Shown: one piece after another, positions 1 through 5,865 of the stretch
Layout: each line of letters opens with the position of its first letter
How positions within the stretch are numbered: the first letter of the stretch is position 1
Assembly (NCBI GenBank): GCA_007134625.1
Contig: SLKL01000094.1
Coordinates: 1-5,922 of the forward strand
Direction: 5' to 3'
Length of the DNA stretch: 5,922 bases
Origin: Saprospiraceae bacterium
GTDB taxonomy: Bacteria > Bacteroidota > Bacteroidia > Chitinophagales > Saprospiraceae
Notes under the pieces: generated by a model
What the model was told of the DNA's origin: nothing
The model's input: the letters and a program-made list of their open reading frames with translations, nothing else
The model's database searches: none
Position numbers and translations under genes: made by a program

Positions 1-1
1 A

Positions 2-1276
2 ATTATTGACGATAGTCCTGAAACCCTGGGCATTCGGCATATGGCGACATCGGACTTTAACAACAATGGATTTAATGACATTGTGGTTGCTCAAGGTTCA
101 ATAATTGATCAAGTTTCTATTTACTGGAATCTGGGAGATGAAAACTTCAATAAAGAAATAATTGATCACTCAATTTCTGATCCGCTCTACATTAGTTTTG
201 GTGATTTCAACTCAAATAACTTTAAAGATTTAATTGTTGTTACCGAAAGCGATGGCGAAATATTTATCTATGATAATATTAATGGAGAATTTCAGGAGAG
301 AAGAAAACTAGGGTCAGTCGAAAGTTTAGGTAAATCAGTTGCAATTTCAGATTTTGATGGGGATGGACATTTAGATTTTATTGCTATTGGCAGACATTCT
401 ATAGATTTTTACAGAAATGATGGAAATGGAAATTTCACAATTGAGCACATTCTAACCACTAGTACTAGTCCTGATATTTTAGAGCTTTGGACGATAGCTC
501 TGGCTGATATTAATGGCAATGGGATTACAGACGTGGTTACAGGTGAGACTATCGGCATAGTCGTTTATCTAAATGATGGAAATGGAAATTTCACACCACA
601 TCTCATATCCAAACCCCTACATCACACAGTTAATGCATTAGCGGATTTTGATGCAACGGGCAACCAAAAACCTGATCTGCTATTTCATTCCAATTCGGAG
701 GTGGGATTCTACACTAATCATTCTGTTGAAGATTCAATTCACTTCGAGTACCATAGTGAACTTTTCACTGCTCCGGCAAACAGTATAAGACGTTTTGTGA
801 TAGGGGACTTTATGCAGAATGGGTCAGAGGACCTTTACTTTACAAGTCTAAAAATTGCTTATCTAGCTGTAAACAATTCCGGTTTACTGTCTAATAAAAT
901 TCAAGTTCACGCTGAACCTGAGTTATTTATTTGGACTCCACATGCAGCGGATATCACGGGCAATGGAATTAATGAATTGATCTGGGCTGCAGCCGGTGGC
1001 ACTTTGGCATATCACACCCACCAAACAGTAGGCCTGAATAGTACTGATCCCTATTGGTCTATTTTCCCAAATCCTACATCGAATTCATTAGAAATAATGA
1101 CTGAATCTAAGACTCATGGAAGGGTTTCTGTTTTTTCTTTGACCGGAGAATTGCTTTTTTCAAGACAGGAAACCTTACCCTCAAGAATTGACTTGACGGA
1201 TATTCCTTCGGGGATGTATTTTATACAGATAGAAACAGGACAGGGTACATTCAGCCAAAAATTTATTAGAAAATAA
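2..1276 (+). CDS. Secreted VCBS/FG-GAP repeat protein with type IX secretion C-terminal sorting domain (5' partial)
   Basis: The frame is open from nt 2, so the ATG at 41 is internal and the true start lies before the window. Numbering from nt 2 (424 residues visible), seven repeat motifs of the form D-F/I-x-x-x-G/N...D-hydrophobic begin near residues 18, 68, 117, 169, 215, 269 and 317. The clearest is DFDGDGHLDF, a calcium-loop-like FG-GAP/VCBS motif. Seven repeats of about 45-55 residues fit a seven-bladed beta-propeller, although more may lie upstream. From about residue 351 to the end (IFPNPTSN, then VSVFSLTGELL, then IPSGMYFIQI, ending QKFIRK) it is a typical type A sorting domain. By family knowledge this sends a signal-peptide-bearing protein through the type IX system to the cell surface or medium, with loss of the tail. 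Ligand and substrate are unknown, and any catalytic domain would be in the missing N-terminal part. No downstream partner: the next gene is convergent. Confidence 0.9.
   Translation: MIDDSPETLGIRHMATSDFNNNGFNDIVVAQGSIIDQVSIYWNLGDENFNKEIIDHSISDPLYISFGDFNSNNFKDLIVVTESDGEIFIYDNINGEFQERRKLGSVESLGKSVAISDFDGDGHLDFIAIGRHSIDFYRNDGNGNFTIEHILTTSTSPDILELWTIALADINGNGITDVVTGETIGIVVYLNDGNGNFTPHLISKPLHHTVNALADFDATGNQKPDLLFHSNSEVGFYTNHSVEDSIHFEYHSELFTAPANSIRRFVIGDFMQNGSEDLYFTSLKIAYLAVNNSGLLSNKIQVHAEPELFIWTPHAADITGNGINELIWAAAGGTLAYHTHQTVGLNSTDPYWSIFPNPTSNSLEIMTESKTHGRVSVFSLTGELLFSRQETLPSRIDLTDIPSGMYFIQIETGQGTFSQKFIRK
415..595 (+). repeat. Exact 25-nt in-frame direct repeat inside the VCBS gene
   Basis: The 25 nt at 415-439 recur identically at 571-595, beginning AAATGATGGAAATGG in both. 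The copies are 156 nt (52 codons) apart and in the same frame, encoding NDGNGNF in two successive repeats. The surrounding sequence has diverged, so this is either a remnant of internal repeat duplication or recent gene conversion between blades. Confidence 0.85.
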
Positions 1277-1298
1277 GAAAACCTCCTTTTACCAACCG

Positions 1299-1769
1299 TC
1301 ATCCACCTCCATGAATTCTGTAGTAGTCATTAATAGATCCGTTGGGGTTATTTCTCTTCCACTCCTGAAGTGTGGGTTTGTCGGGAATCTTGGGTGATTC
1401 CTGAGTGTGAATGTGTATAGTATTGTTAGAAAAATGGGGTGTCGAATCACTTGTTTTGGTGTAGGTCATATACCTGATAAGCTCAGCTTCTCTTTCCCGT
1501 TCATCAACCTCCCTGTTGTGTTCATTTACTGCTGTTACTGACCAAATTATGCAAATCACCCAATAGCTTATTGCAAAAATCATCATCAGCAAAAATGAAC
1601 TAAATACTAAAAAATCACTTTCTGCTAATGCACCAAAAATCAATATTCCACCTAAAATAAAAGGAGATAAACACATGATAAGTCCACCGCTTACTGAAGC
1701 GTAAAACAGACCAAGCGGTCCAAAAAACAGCGTTAAGACGACTGCCAATCCAAGACTTTTCCTTTGCAT
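1299..1769 (-). CDS. Small membrane protein, TM2-like N-terminus with charged cytoplasmic-type tail
   Basis: This is a 156-residue protein of unknown function. Three hydrophobic segments are visible at about residues 5-25, 28-49 and 53-80. The first contains GPLGLFYAS with a preceding KSLG, which recalls TM2-type small membrane proteins (glycine-rich turn followed by FY). After the last segment comes a charged stretch (about 82-100, NREVDEREREAE), probably an amphipathic helix, then a polar linker and a final block, LQEWKRNNPNGSINDYYR (134-151). That block looks like a separate short module. The start is the only ATG before the first hydrophobic segment; its leader, AAACAGATAAAATC, has no Shine-Dalgarno sequence, as is usual in Bacteroidota. 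The gene converges on the secreted repeat protein with 22 nt between the stop codons and no visible terminator hairpin. It is AT-rich like the general background. The coding call is secure; no function is assigned. Confidence 0.8.
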   Translation of the reverse strand: MQRKSLGLAVVLTLFFGPLGLFYASVSGGLIMCLSPFILGGILIFGALAESDFLVFSSFLLMMIFAISYWVICIIWSVTAVNEHNREVDEREREAELIRYMTYTKTSDSTPHFSNNTIHIHTQESPKIPDKPTLQEWKRNNPNGSINDYYRIHGGG

Positions 1770-2009
1770 GATTTTATCTGTTTATGTTGTGCAGGCCTTA
1801 AGACTAATCCTTAATTATAAAATTCACATCAGCCTTACAACTCATCCTGCATTACAGATGTAAATTTAGGGATTTATTTTAGAAATGACAACATTTACAG
1901 CTTGAGTCTTGAAGAATTTTCAGTAAAAAACCTTAAAAAGTCCTATTAATTTAAAAATTGAACTATCTCTATAAACCAAAAGTACGGATCATATCAGCAA
2001 TGCAGTACT
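1770..2009. other. AT-rich spacer between the patatin cassette and the membrane protein gene
   Basis: The 240 nt contain no open frame worth calling and no GC-rich terminator stem. An AT-only inverted repeat (AATTT/AAATT, around 1950-1961) is too weak to call. The spacer must contain the 3' end of the patatin-cassette transcript, and probably the promoter of the membrane-protein gene on the minus strand. An isolated minus-strand TACTTTTG (1984-1977) matches the Bacteroidota -7 element, but it lacks a correctly spaced TTG element and lies about 200 nt from the start codon, so it is not called. Confidence 0.5.
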
Positions 2010-2672
2010 CTAGAACAATCCCCGGTAATCCGCTCTAAGGAAATTCACTTTACCTTCCCTTTTTCTTCCGCTAAATTGGGGTCTGAGCATTCGATATGCA
2101 AATACGGTATCTGCTCCTATCTCCAAATCAATCTCTCTGGAGAATTCGCCTCCGGTGTGACCTTTTAATTTTACCAACCCCTTAGCCGCGTCCATCTGCA
2201 TTTTCATTTCTCCTCCGGTAGTTACAGAACTTTCAATTTTGGCATCCAAAATCACCCATATAGTATCCACTATCCTCGACCTACGTCTTCTCAGTACCTC
2301 AAGACACTCTTCATCAGCATTAATGATTTCCATAAGCCGATTGCGACTTTTGATGGAAAAACGTTTTAACTCAAGGTCATAATCCCTGATTCTCTGCCTG
2401 CTAAGTTCAATTGAAGCATCCCCTTTAGAGGGAATCCACTTTGGTTTCCCTTCAAGAAGGATATTTATTTCTGAATTGCTCATTTGAGAAAGCCGAATTG
2501 CTTCAAGGGAATCCAACTCAAGTTCTTCTACATCTTTTACATAACTAAAATGACTAAACCCCCTGAGTAAATGCTTTATCCCATAGCTGCCCATCTGCAC
2601 ACCATGCGCGCCTTTCCGGTGATAAGTTCTCCCGGAAAATCGGAAGCCATTGGTATTAATTCTTGTACTCAT
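2010..2672 (-). CDS. Unrecognised 220-residue protein, co-transcribed partner of the patatin; second half gasdermin-like in pattern (tentative)
   Basis: I chose the ATG at 2672, 10 nt after the patatin stop. A start at 2714 would overlap the patatin end by 32 nt and add only 14 residues that shadow it. There is no signal peptide and no long hydrophobic segment. The N-terminal part (1-60) is rich in G, H, R and aromatics (FSGRTYHRKGAHGVQ). Strand-like stretches follow at 67-75, 84-90 and 100-105, then a charged helix (about 108-133, with LRRRRSR). Next come alternating polar/hydrophobic strands (TIWVILDAKIES 137-148, to about 185), the block ADTVFAYRML (187-196), and a 24-residue basic tail. 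Helix, paired strands, then a 'V-x-AYR-x-L' block resembles the end of gasdermin pore domains. Unlike described bacterial gasdermins, there is no N-terminal cysteine and the neighbour is a lipase, not a protease. The gene product is real; its function is not established and the gasdermin idea is an inference. Confidence 0.75.
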   Translation of the reverse strand: MSTRINTNGFRFSGRTYHRKGAHGVQMGSYGIKHLLRGFSHFSYVKDVEELELDSLEAIRLSQMSNSEINILLEGKPKWIPSKGDASIELSRQRIRDYDLELKRFSIKSRNRLMEIINADEECLEVLRRRRSRIVDTIWVILDAKIESSVTTGGEMKMQMDAAKGLVKLKGHTGGEFSREIDLEIGADTVFAYRMLRPQFSGRKREGKVNFLRADYRGLF

Positions 2673-2682
2673 ATCTGCTTTT

Positions 2683-3756
2683 TTAATTGTTAAAAACTTT
2701 TTCAATGAATCCATCTAAATCCTGTTCCTCTATCGCTCTTTCTAATGCCAACTCTCCGGCATCTCTGAGCCTTTGGACATTGCGGCTGGAAGCATCGTCC
2801 ATATCGCTGCTGTATCTTTGGGCCTTTTGTATCTCCTCAGGCACATCAAGACGGATGAAATTCTCCATATTTTCTTCGCCTCCTGCCTTGAATACAGAGG
2901 TAAACTGATAGGTAGTTGTATCTAATGCACCATTCATCATCAAGGTAGGAACATTGCGCGCCCAGTTGACCAATCCCCATCTGCTTGACCTTTGTACATT
3001 GGAAAAAGGCAATCGCTGAGAACCGGTACCGATAGACAAGACAATCATTTCGCTCACTGACAGTGGTTGCCCTCCCCTATCGGGAAAAGTTTCCGGTTTG
3101 CGACACTCAGCATAGGCGCACATGAGTGGATTATTGGCAAAAACACCACCGTCAACATTAATGTATTCATGCAATCCATTTTCTTTTTCATCTTCTAAAG
3201 GATTGAGGTTCTTCATGGCTTTAGGAGGAAAGTAAGTAGGTCCGGCCGAAGTGGAGCGAACTGCATCACGGAGATAATACTGCCTCTGCTTTTTTTCTCT
3301 ACTTCTAAAAAAGACAGCTCTTTGATGTCTGATGTCATAGGCTGGAATGATACATGGCTTTATTAACTCCTCAACCTTCATGTCACCAAAATACTTCTTT
3401 AGTAAATCCTCGAGGTAGTCGGGCCTGTATTGCGTGGCATTGCGAATTTGAGCAACTACCCCAAGGCGGGCAATTACACTTCGCCGGCTGCCATTAAAAA
3501 TGTTATATCCCTTTTGAAGATAAAGATTCAGAGTTTCCTCTGCTGTAAATTTAGGTCTCCCGTTTTCATCGGGCGCCAGTAACATTGCTGCCAGTATACC
3601 ACCGGTGCTTGTCCCTGCCACAAAATCAAAATAGTCGGCTATGCGTGTATTTTCATCACCGCTTAGCTCTTGCAATTTTTTCTCAATATAAGTGAGGAAT
3701 GTACCGGCTATTATGCCACGTATTCCACCACCGTCAAGACTTAGAATTTTTTTCAT
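2683..3756 (-). CDS. Patatin-like phospholipase (plant-patatin-type acyl hydrolase)
   Basis: This 357-residue protein is a complete patatin-family serine lipid acyl hydrolase with a Ser-Asp dyad. The oxyanion-hole motif is DGGGIRG (8-14), the nucleophile elbow is GTSTG (48-52, Ser50), the conserved block SAGPTYFPP lies at 170-178, and the catalytic Asp is in VDGGVFANNP (Asp202). The opening (ILSLDGGGIRG, then RIADYFDFVAGTSTGG) follows the plant patatin pattern. There is no signal peptide or membrane segment, so it is expected to be cytoplasmic and to act on phospholipid acyl esters. Some bacterial patatins are membrane-damaging immune effectors, such as CapV in CBASS, but no nucleotide cyclase gene is in this window. 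It is first in a two-gene unit with the 220-residue protein 10 nt downstream. The start ATG is followed by KK and preceded by an A/T-rich leader without a Shine-Dalgarno sequence. GC content is clearly above that of the flanking genes, suggesting transfer. Confidence 0.93.
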   Translation of the reverse strand: MKKILSLDGGGIRGIIAGTFLTYIEKKLQELSGDENTRIADYFDFVAGTSTGGILAAMLLAPDENGRPKFTAEETLNLYLQKGYNIFNGSRRSVIARLGVVAQIRNATQYRPDYLEDLLKKYFGDMKVEELIKPCIIPAYDIRHQRAVFFRSREKKQRQYYLRDAVRSTSAGPTYFPPKAMKNLNPLEDEKENGLHEYINVDGGVFANNPLMCAYAECRKPETFPDRGGQPLSVSEMIVLSIGTGSQRLPFSNVQRSSRWGLVNWARNVPTLMMNGALDTTTYQFTSVFKAGGEENMENFIRLDVPEEIQKAQRYSSDMDDASSRNVQRLRDAGELALERAIEEQDLDGFIEKVFNN

Positions 3757-3897
3757 GATTTTTATAAATTTTAATAGGTTTTAAAATAATATTTGGACAC
3801 TTATCTTATGAAACAAGTAGAAACTAGTTGTCATCAAGGGGACTCTACCCATTTTTTAAAAAAACGGTAAATTAAATTATACTATAACTCTTGAAAA

Positions 3898-4010
3898 CTA
3901 TCGCCTTAAACGACCACCGGACCAATATATCCAATTGCAACAGGGGTCGGTTACAAATACTTCCCGGGCGGGAATACAACGGGCTATATTAAAGGGTTGG
4001 GTGGCCATAG
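3898..4010. other. GC-rich island with nested inverted repeats: candidate structured RNA or dispersed repeat
   Basis: The island is about half GC inside DNA of 20-35% GC. Its edges match an imperfect inverted repeat, CTATCGCC (3898-3905) and GGCCATAG (4003-4010), pairing 7 of 8. Inside are CGACC (3911-3915) with GGTCG (3945-3949), and TTCCC (3961-3965) with GGGAA (3970-3974) around a GGGC loop. The second helix can extend through TA/TA and GTT/AAC to 3950-3980 with small bulges. The stems do not conflict, so a folded transcript with an outer stem and two arms is possible on either strand. The minus strand also has a 36-codon frame (4008-3898; MATQPFNIARCIPARE..., with a CC pair and two Trp), which I do not recognise. 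Alternatives are the remnant of a small mobile element or a decayed gene end. Confidence 0.4.
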
Positions 4011-4015
4011 CTGCA

Positions 4016-4039
4016 AAATACGAAATTTTAAACGTATTT
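4016..4039. repeat. Perfect 7-bp inverted repeat next to the GC-rich island
   Basis: AAATACG (4016-4022) and CGTATTT (4033-4039) are perfect inverted copies around a 10-nt AT loop (AAATTTTAAA). The repeat could be an operator half-site pair or a weak hairpin. The stem is too AT-rich and the following T-run too interrupted for a confident terminator. It starts 6 nt beyond the outer edge of the island. Confidence 0.5.
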
Positions 4040-4288
4040 CATATTGTTTTTTGGAGGTAAATTTTATATTTAAAATTTATTTATTTTTTTAGCTCTGAAA
4101 AACAACATTTTAAAAGATTAAAACAATATTAATTTTTTCCAACTTCAAAGTAGTCTTATTGAACAACTTTATTTTATGCATCTAGAGGTGTAGAACTTAA
4201 GAGTAAAAAGGGATTAGATGAATGTGGTAAAATTCCAGGATATTGTGCTTTCCACGAGGACAGAAATTAAAGTAATCAAGAAGTGGTC

Positions 4289-5167
4289 TTATCTGATTCT
4301 CTCCATATTACCGACCATAAACTCCTCAATGGCTTTTGACACCTCAGCCGGTTGCTCTTCCTGCGGAAAATGACCACTAGTCGCTAATTCTAAACTATGG
4401 GTGTCATTAAATCCCTCCCTAAACTTTTCAAGGTGATACGGTTTAACAATTGAATCCTTCATTCCCCATATTAACAAAGTTGGCTTGCCAGAGATACTGT
4501 TTCGTTTACTCCAAATTTCTTCGAACCAATCCTGATCATTTAGTAATGACATAGCAAATCCCAGCGCCCCATACCTTTGGGTTCTGTCAGCGAAAGGTTT
4601 TGTGTACTGCTTTAAAACAGACTTTGGAAGCTTCTGCTCACCAAAGGACTGGGGCAGAATAAATCTGGGTGAAAAGTTTAAATAGCGATAGAGAAACGGA
4701 ATTAATGGACTCTTTAGAACCCTTCTTAATTTTTTATAGTCAGGGTCATCCTCACTACTCCACAACCATGAATTTACTATAACTAGTTTCTGGATTCTTT
4801 CCGGATAATGAATTGCAAAATTCAGTCCGATGGGTCCACCAAAGTCATGAACAATCAGGGTGAACTTCTCCAGCTTTTTTTCCAATACAAATTTCTCTAA
4901 TGTTTTGCTGTGATTCTGCGTTGAATAGTCATACTTTGCCGGTTTATCTGAAAGCCCAAAACCAATATGATCAAGCGCAATGCACCTGTATTTCGTCCTC
5001 AGGATTTTTATTACCTTCCGAAAATCAAAACTCCATGAGGGTGTACCGTGGACAAATAAAAATATTTCTCCCTCTCCTTCATCTATGTAATGAAGATTTT
5101 GTCCATTTACGTTAAAATAATTTGATTCAAACGGATACTCAGATTTATCGAGCCAATCGTACTTCAT
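4289..5167 (-). CDS. Alpha/beta hydrolase, haloalkane dehalogenase / epoxide hydrolase-like
   Basis: This is a 292-residue alpha/beta-hydrolase with an aspartate nucleophile. Visible residues are the oxyanion-hole motif HGTP (40-43), the nucleophile elbow VHDFGG (106-111, Asp108), a likely acid Asp238 in WGMKDSIV after strand 7, and the catalytic His266 in TSGHFPQEEQP. Residues of about 135-215 form the cap. An Asp nucleophile is typical of haloalkane dehalogenases and epoxide hydrolases, where a covalent ester is hydrolysed using the His-Asp pair. The residue after the nucleophile is Phe109, whereas characterised dehalogenases carry a halide-binding Trp there. Position 42 is Thr rather than the Asn or Glu of the LinB/DhaA and DhlA types. 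A dehalogenase label would therefore be unsafe. There is no signal peptide, so it is probably cytoplasmic. It lies 77 nt downstream of the Crp/Fnr-type gene and may be under its control. The length is normal for the family. Confidence 0.88.
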   Translation of the reverse strand: MKYDWLDKSEYPFESNYFNVNGQNLHYIDEGEGEIFLFVHGTPSWSFDFRKVIKILRTKYRCIALDHIGFGLSDKPAKYDYSTQNHSKTLEKFVLEKKLEKFTLIVHDFGGPIGLNFAIHYPERIQKLVIVNSWLWSSEDDPDYKKLRRVLKSPLIPFLYRYLNFSPRFILPQSFGEQKLPKSVLKQYTKPFADRTQRYGALGFAMSLLNDQDWFEEIWSKRNSISGKPTLLIWGMKDSIVKPYHLEKFREGFNDTHSLELATSGHFPQEEQPAEVSKAIEEFMVGNMERIR

Positions 5168-5228
5168 AGGTCATTGAATTTTAAATGAAAAATTTTCACA
5201 AAATTCGAAATACTCAGGCAAACGAAAA

Positions 5229-5242
5229 TTGGTCTAAACCAA
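5229..5242 (-). terminator. Possible weak hairpin terminator just after the regulator gene
   Basis: On the minus strand, 2 nt after the regulator stop, TTGGT and ACCAA form a 5-bp stem with a 4-nt loop, followed by TTTTCGTTT. The placement fits an intrinsic terminator, but the stem is short and the T-run interrupted. Read-through into the hydrolase gene is quite possible. Confidence 0.25.
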
Positions 5243-5244
5243 CA

Positions 5245-5811
5245 TCAGATTTTTACACTGTTAAAAAGTTTACTAAAATTAGTCGGGTCTATACCCAAAT
5301 AGGATGCAATATACTTATGGGGCACAAGCTGCAGGAGATGAGGACTCCTTTGACAAAACACTTTGAATCGATCCTCTATTTTCATGCTATGAAGCTCGAT
5401 ATGTCTATTAATGATTCCCGCCAAAAGTGCCTCAGTCATTTTCCTGAAAAGTCGCTCTATTTGCTGTGATTGATCAAAAAGTTTCTGAAGTTGCTGATAT
5501 GACAAACAATCCAACTCACTATCGGTAAGACATTCCAAAAAGAAATTTGATGGCCTTTGAAATGAAAAGGAATCGGGTACAGCACACAGGTTGGGCGGAT
5601 AAGTAAAAGCCATCACATGGGATTTGTCAGCTGTACTAAAATAAGACATTTGAATGCCACTTTTTACAAAATACAAATCTCGTTGCACCTGACCCTCTAC
5701 AATTAAAAAATCACCCCTCTTATAGCTTTTGCGCTTGAGATTTTTAGTCAATAAATCATAGTCAGCCTGGTCAATATGATGAAAAAGTTTAAAGAAATCC
5801 AGTTGGTCCAT
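5245..5811 (-). CDS. Crp/Fnr-family transcriptional regulator
   Basis: This 188-residue protein has a cyclic-nucleotide-binding-like beta-roll (about 10-105) and a C-terminal helix-turn-helix. The beta-roll shows YKRGDFLIVEGQ (30-41) and LYFVKSGIQMSYF (46-58). The classical cAMP-binding FGE...RxA cassette is absent and is replaced by PDSFSFQRPSNFFLECL (79-95), as in the many Bacteroidota members of this family, so cAMP binding is not expected. A dimerisation-type helix spans about 106-140. The winged-helix part is VPHKYIASYLGIDPTNFSKLF (163-183), cut short by the natural end at residue 188. Relatives often end in a basic FSRIRRK-type stretch, but here it reads FSKLFNSVKI. The leader GATTTAAAAG before the ATG has no Shine-Dalgarno sequence. 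The nearest downstream gene is the alpha/beta hydrolase, 77 nt away in the same direction, a likely target. The signal sensed is unknown. Confidence 0.88.
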   Translation of the reverse strand: MDQLDFFKLFHHIDQADYDLLTKNLKRKSYKRGDFLIVEGQVQRDLYFVKSGIQMSYFSTADKSHVMAFTYPPNLCAVPDSFSFQRPSNFFLECLTDSELDCLSYQQLQKLFDQSQQIERLFRKMTEALLAGIINRHIELHSMKIEDRFKVFCQRSPHLLQLVPHKYIASYLGIDPTNFSKLFNSVKI

Positions 5812-5865
5812 CTTTTAAATCTTGCTATGGTGTCCTTATGAGTCTAAAAAAATCAAATTAATCAA

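Larger units (their letters stand above)
3757..4288. other. 532-bp intergenic region without a convincing gene
   Basis: The region lies between the hydrolase stop and the patatin start, both on the minus strand. It has three parts. An AT-rich leader next to the patatin (3757-3897) includes a T6A7 palindromic run at 3852-3864. A compact GC-rich island occupies about 3898-4010. Strongly AT-rich DNA (about 4011-4200) leads to ordinary sequence before the hydrolase end. A patatin promoter is expected here, but no TAnnTTTG -7 box was found on the minus strand. Short open frames exist (36 codons at 4008-3898 minus; 51 codons at 4218-4373 plus, running into the hydrolase antisense), and neither is called as a gene. 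Confidence 0.6.

Noticed and set aside
1281..1290. Strong Shine-Dalgarno-like AAAAGGAGGT on the minus strand between the convergent genes
   Set aside because: No start codon follows at a usable distance, and it lies at the 3' ends of both genes. Probably coincidence.
1114..1302. 62-codon minus-strand open frame
   Set aside because: It lies antisense to the sorting domain of the secreted repeat protein, and its translation has no family features. It is a shadow frame.
1977..1984. Minus-strand TACTTTTG resembling the Bacteroidota -7 promoter element
   Set aside because: No TTG element occurs at the right spacing, and it lies about 200 nt upstream of the nearest start. Chance matches are expected in AT-rich DNA.
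2687..2908. 73-codon plus-strand open frame
   Set aside because: It lies antisense inside the patatin gene, whose catalytic motifs make the minus strand the coding one.
2683..3756. Patatin as the CapV effector of a CBASS operon
   Set aside because: No CD-NTase or CBASS accessory gene is visible, and the N-terminal motif follows the plant-patatin pattern rather than the CapV sequence I recall. A cyclase outside the window cannot be excluded, but the 532-bp and 240-bp spacers argue against a longer operon.
3898..4010. Integron attC-like site or tRNA-like element in the GC-rich island
   Set aside because: GTTGGGT (3996-4002) fits the R' pattern, but no matching RYYYAAC partner exists and no integron gene is present. 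Conserved tRNA loop sequences are also missing.
4048..4060. GGAGGT on the plus strand in the AT-rich part of the long spacer
   Set aside because: No ATG follows within translation distance, and the downstream frame stops at once.
4218..4373. 51-codon plus-strand open frame starting in the spacer
   Set aside because: A stop codon sits directly before its ATG and it runs 85 nt into the hydrolase antisense. No leader signal or family resemblance was seen.
4900..5115. 71-codon plus-strand open frame
   Set aside because: It is antisense to the hydrolase N-terminal half, including the HGTP region, so it is a shadow.
5185..5469. 94-codon plus-strand open frame
   Set aside because: Most of it is antisense to the Crp/Fnr-type gene, including the HTH codons, and its translation has no recognisable domain.
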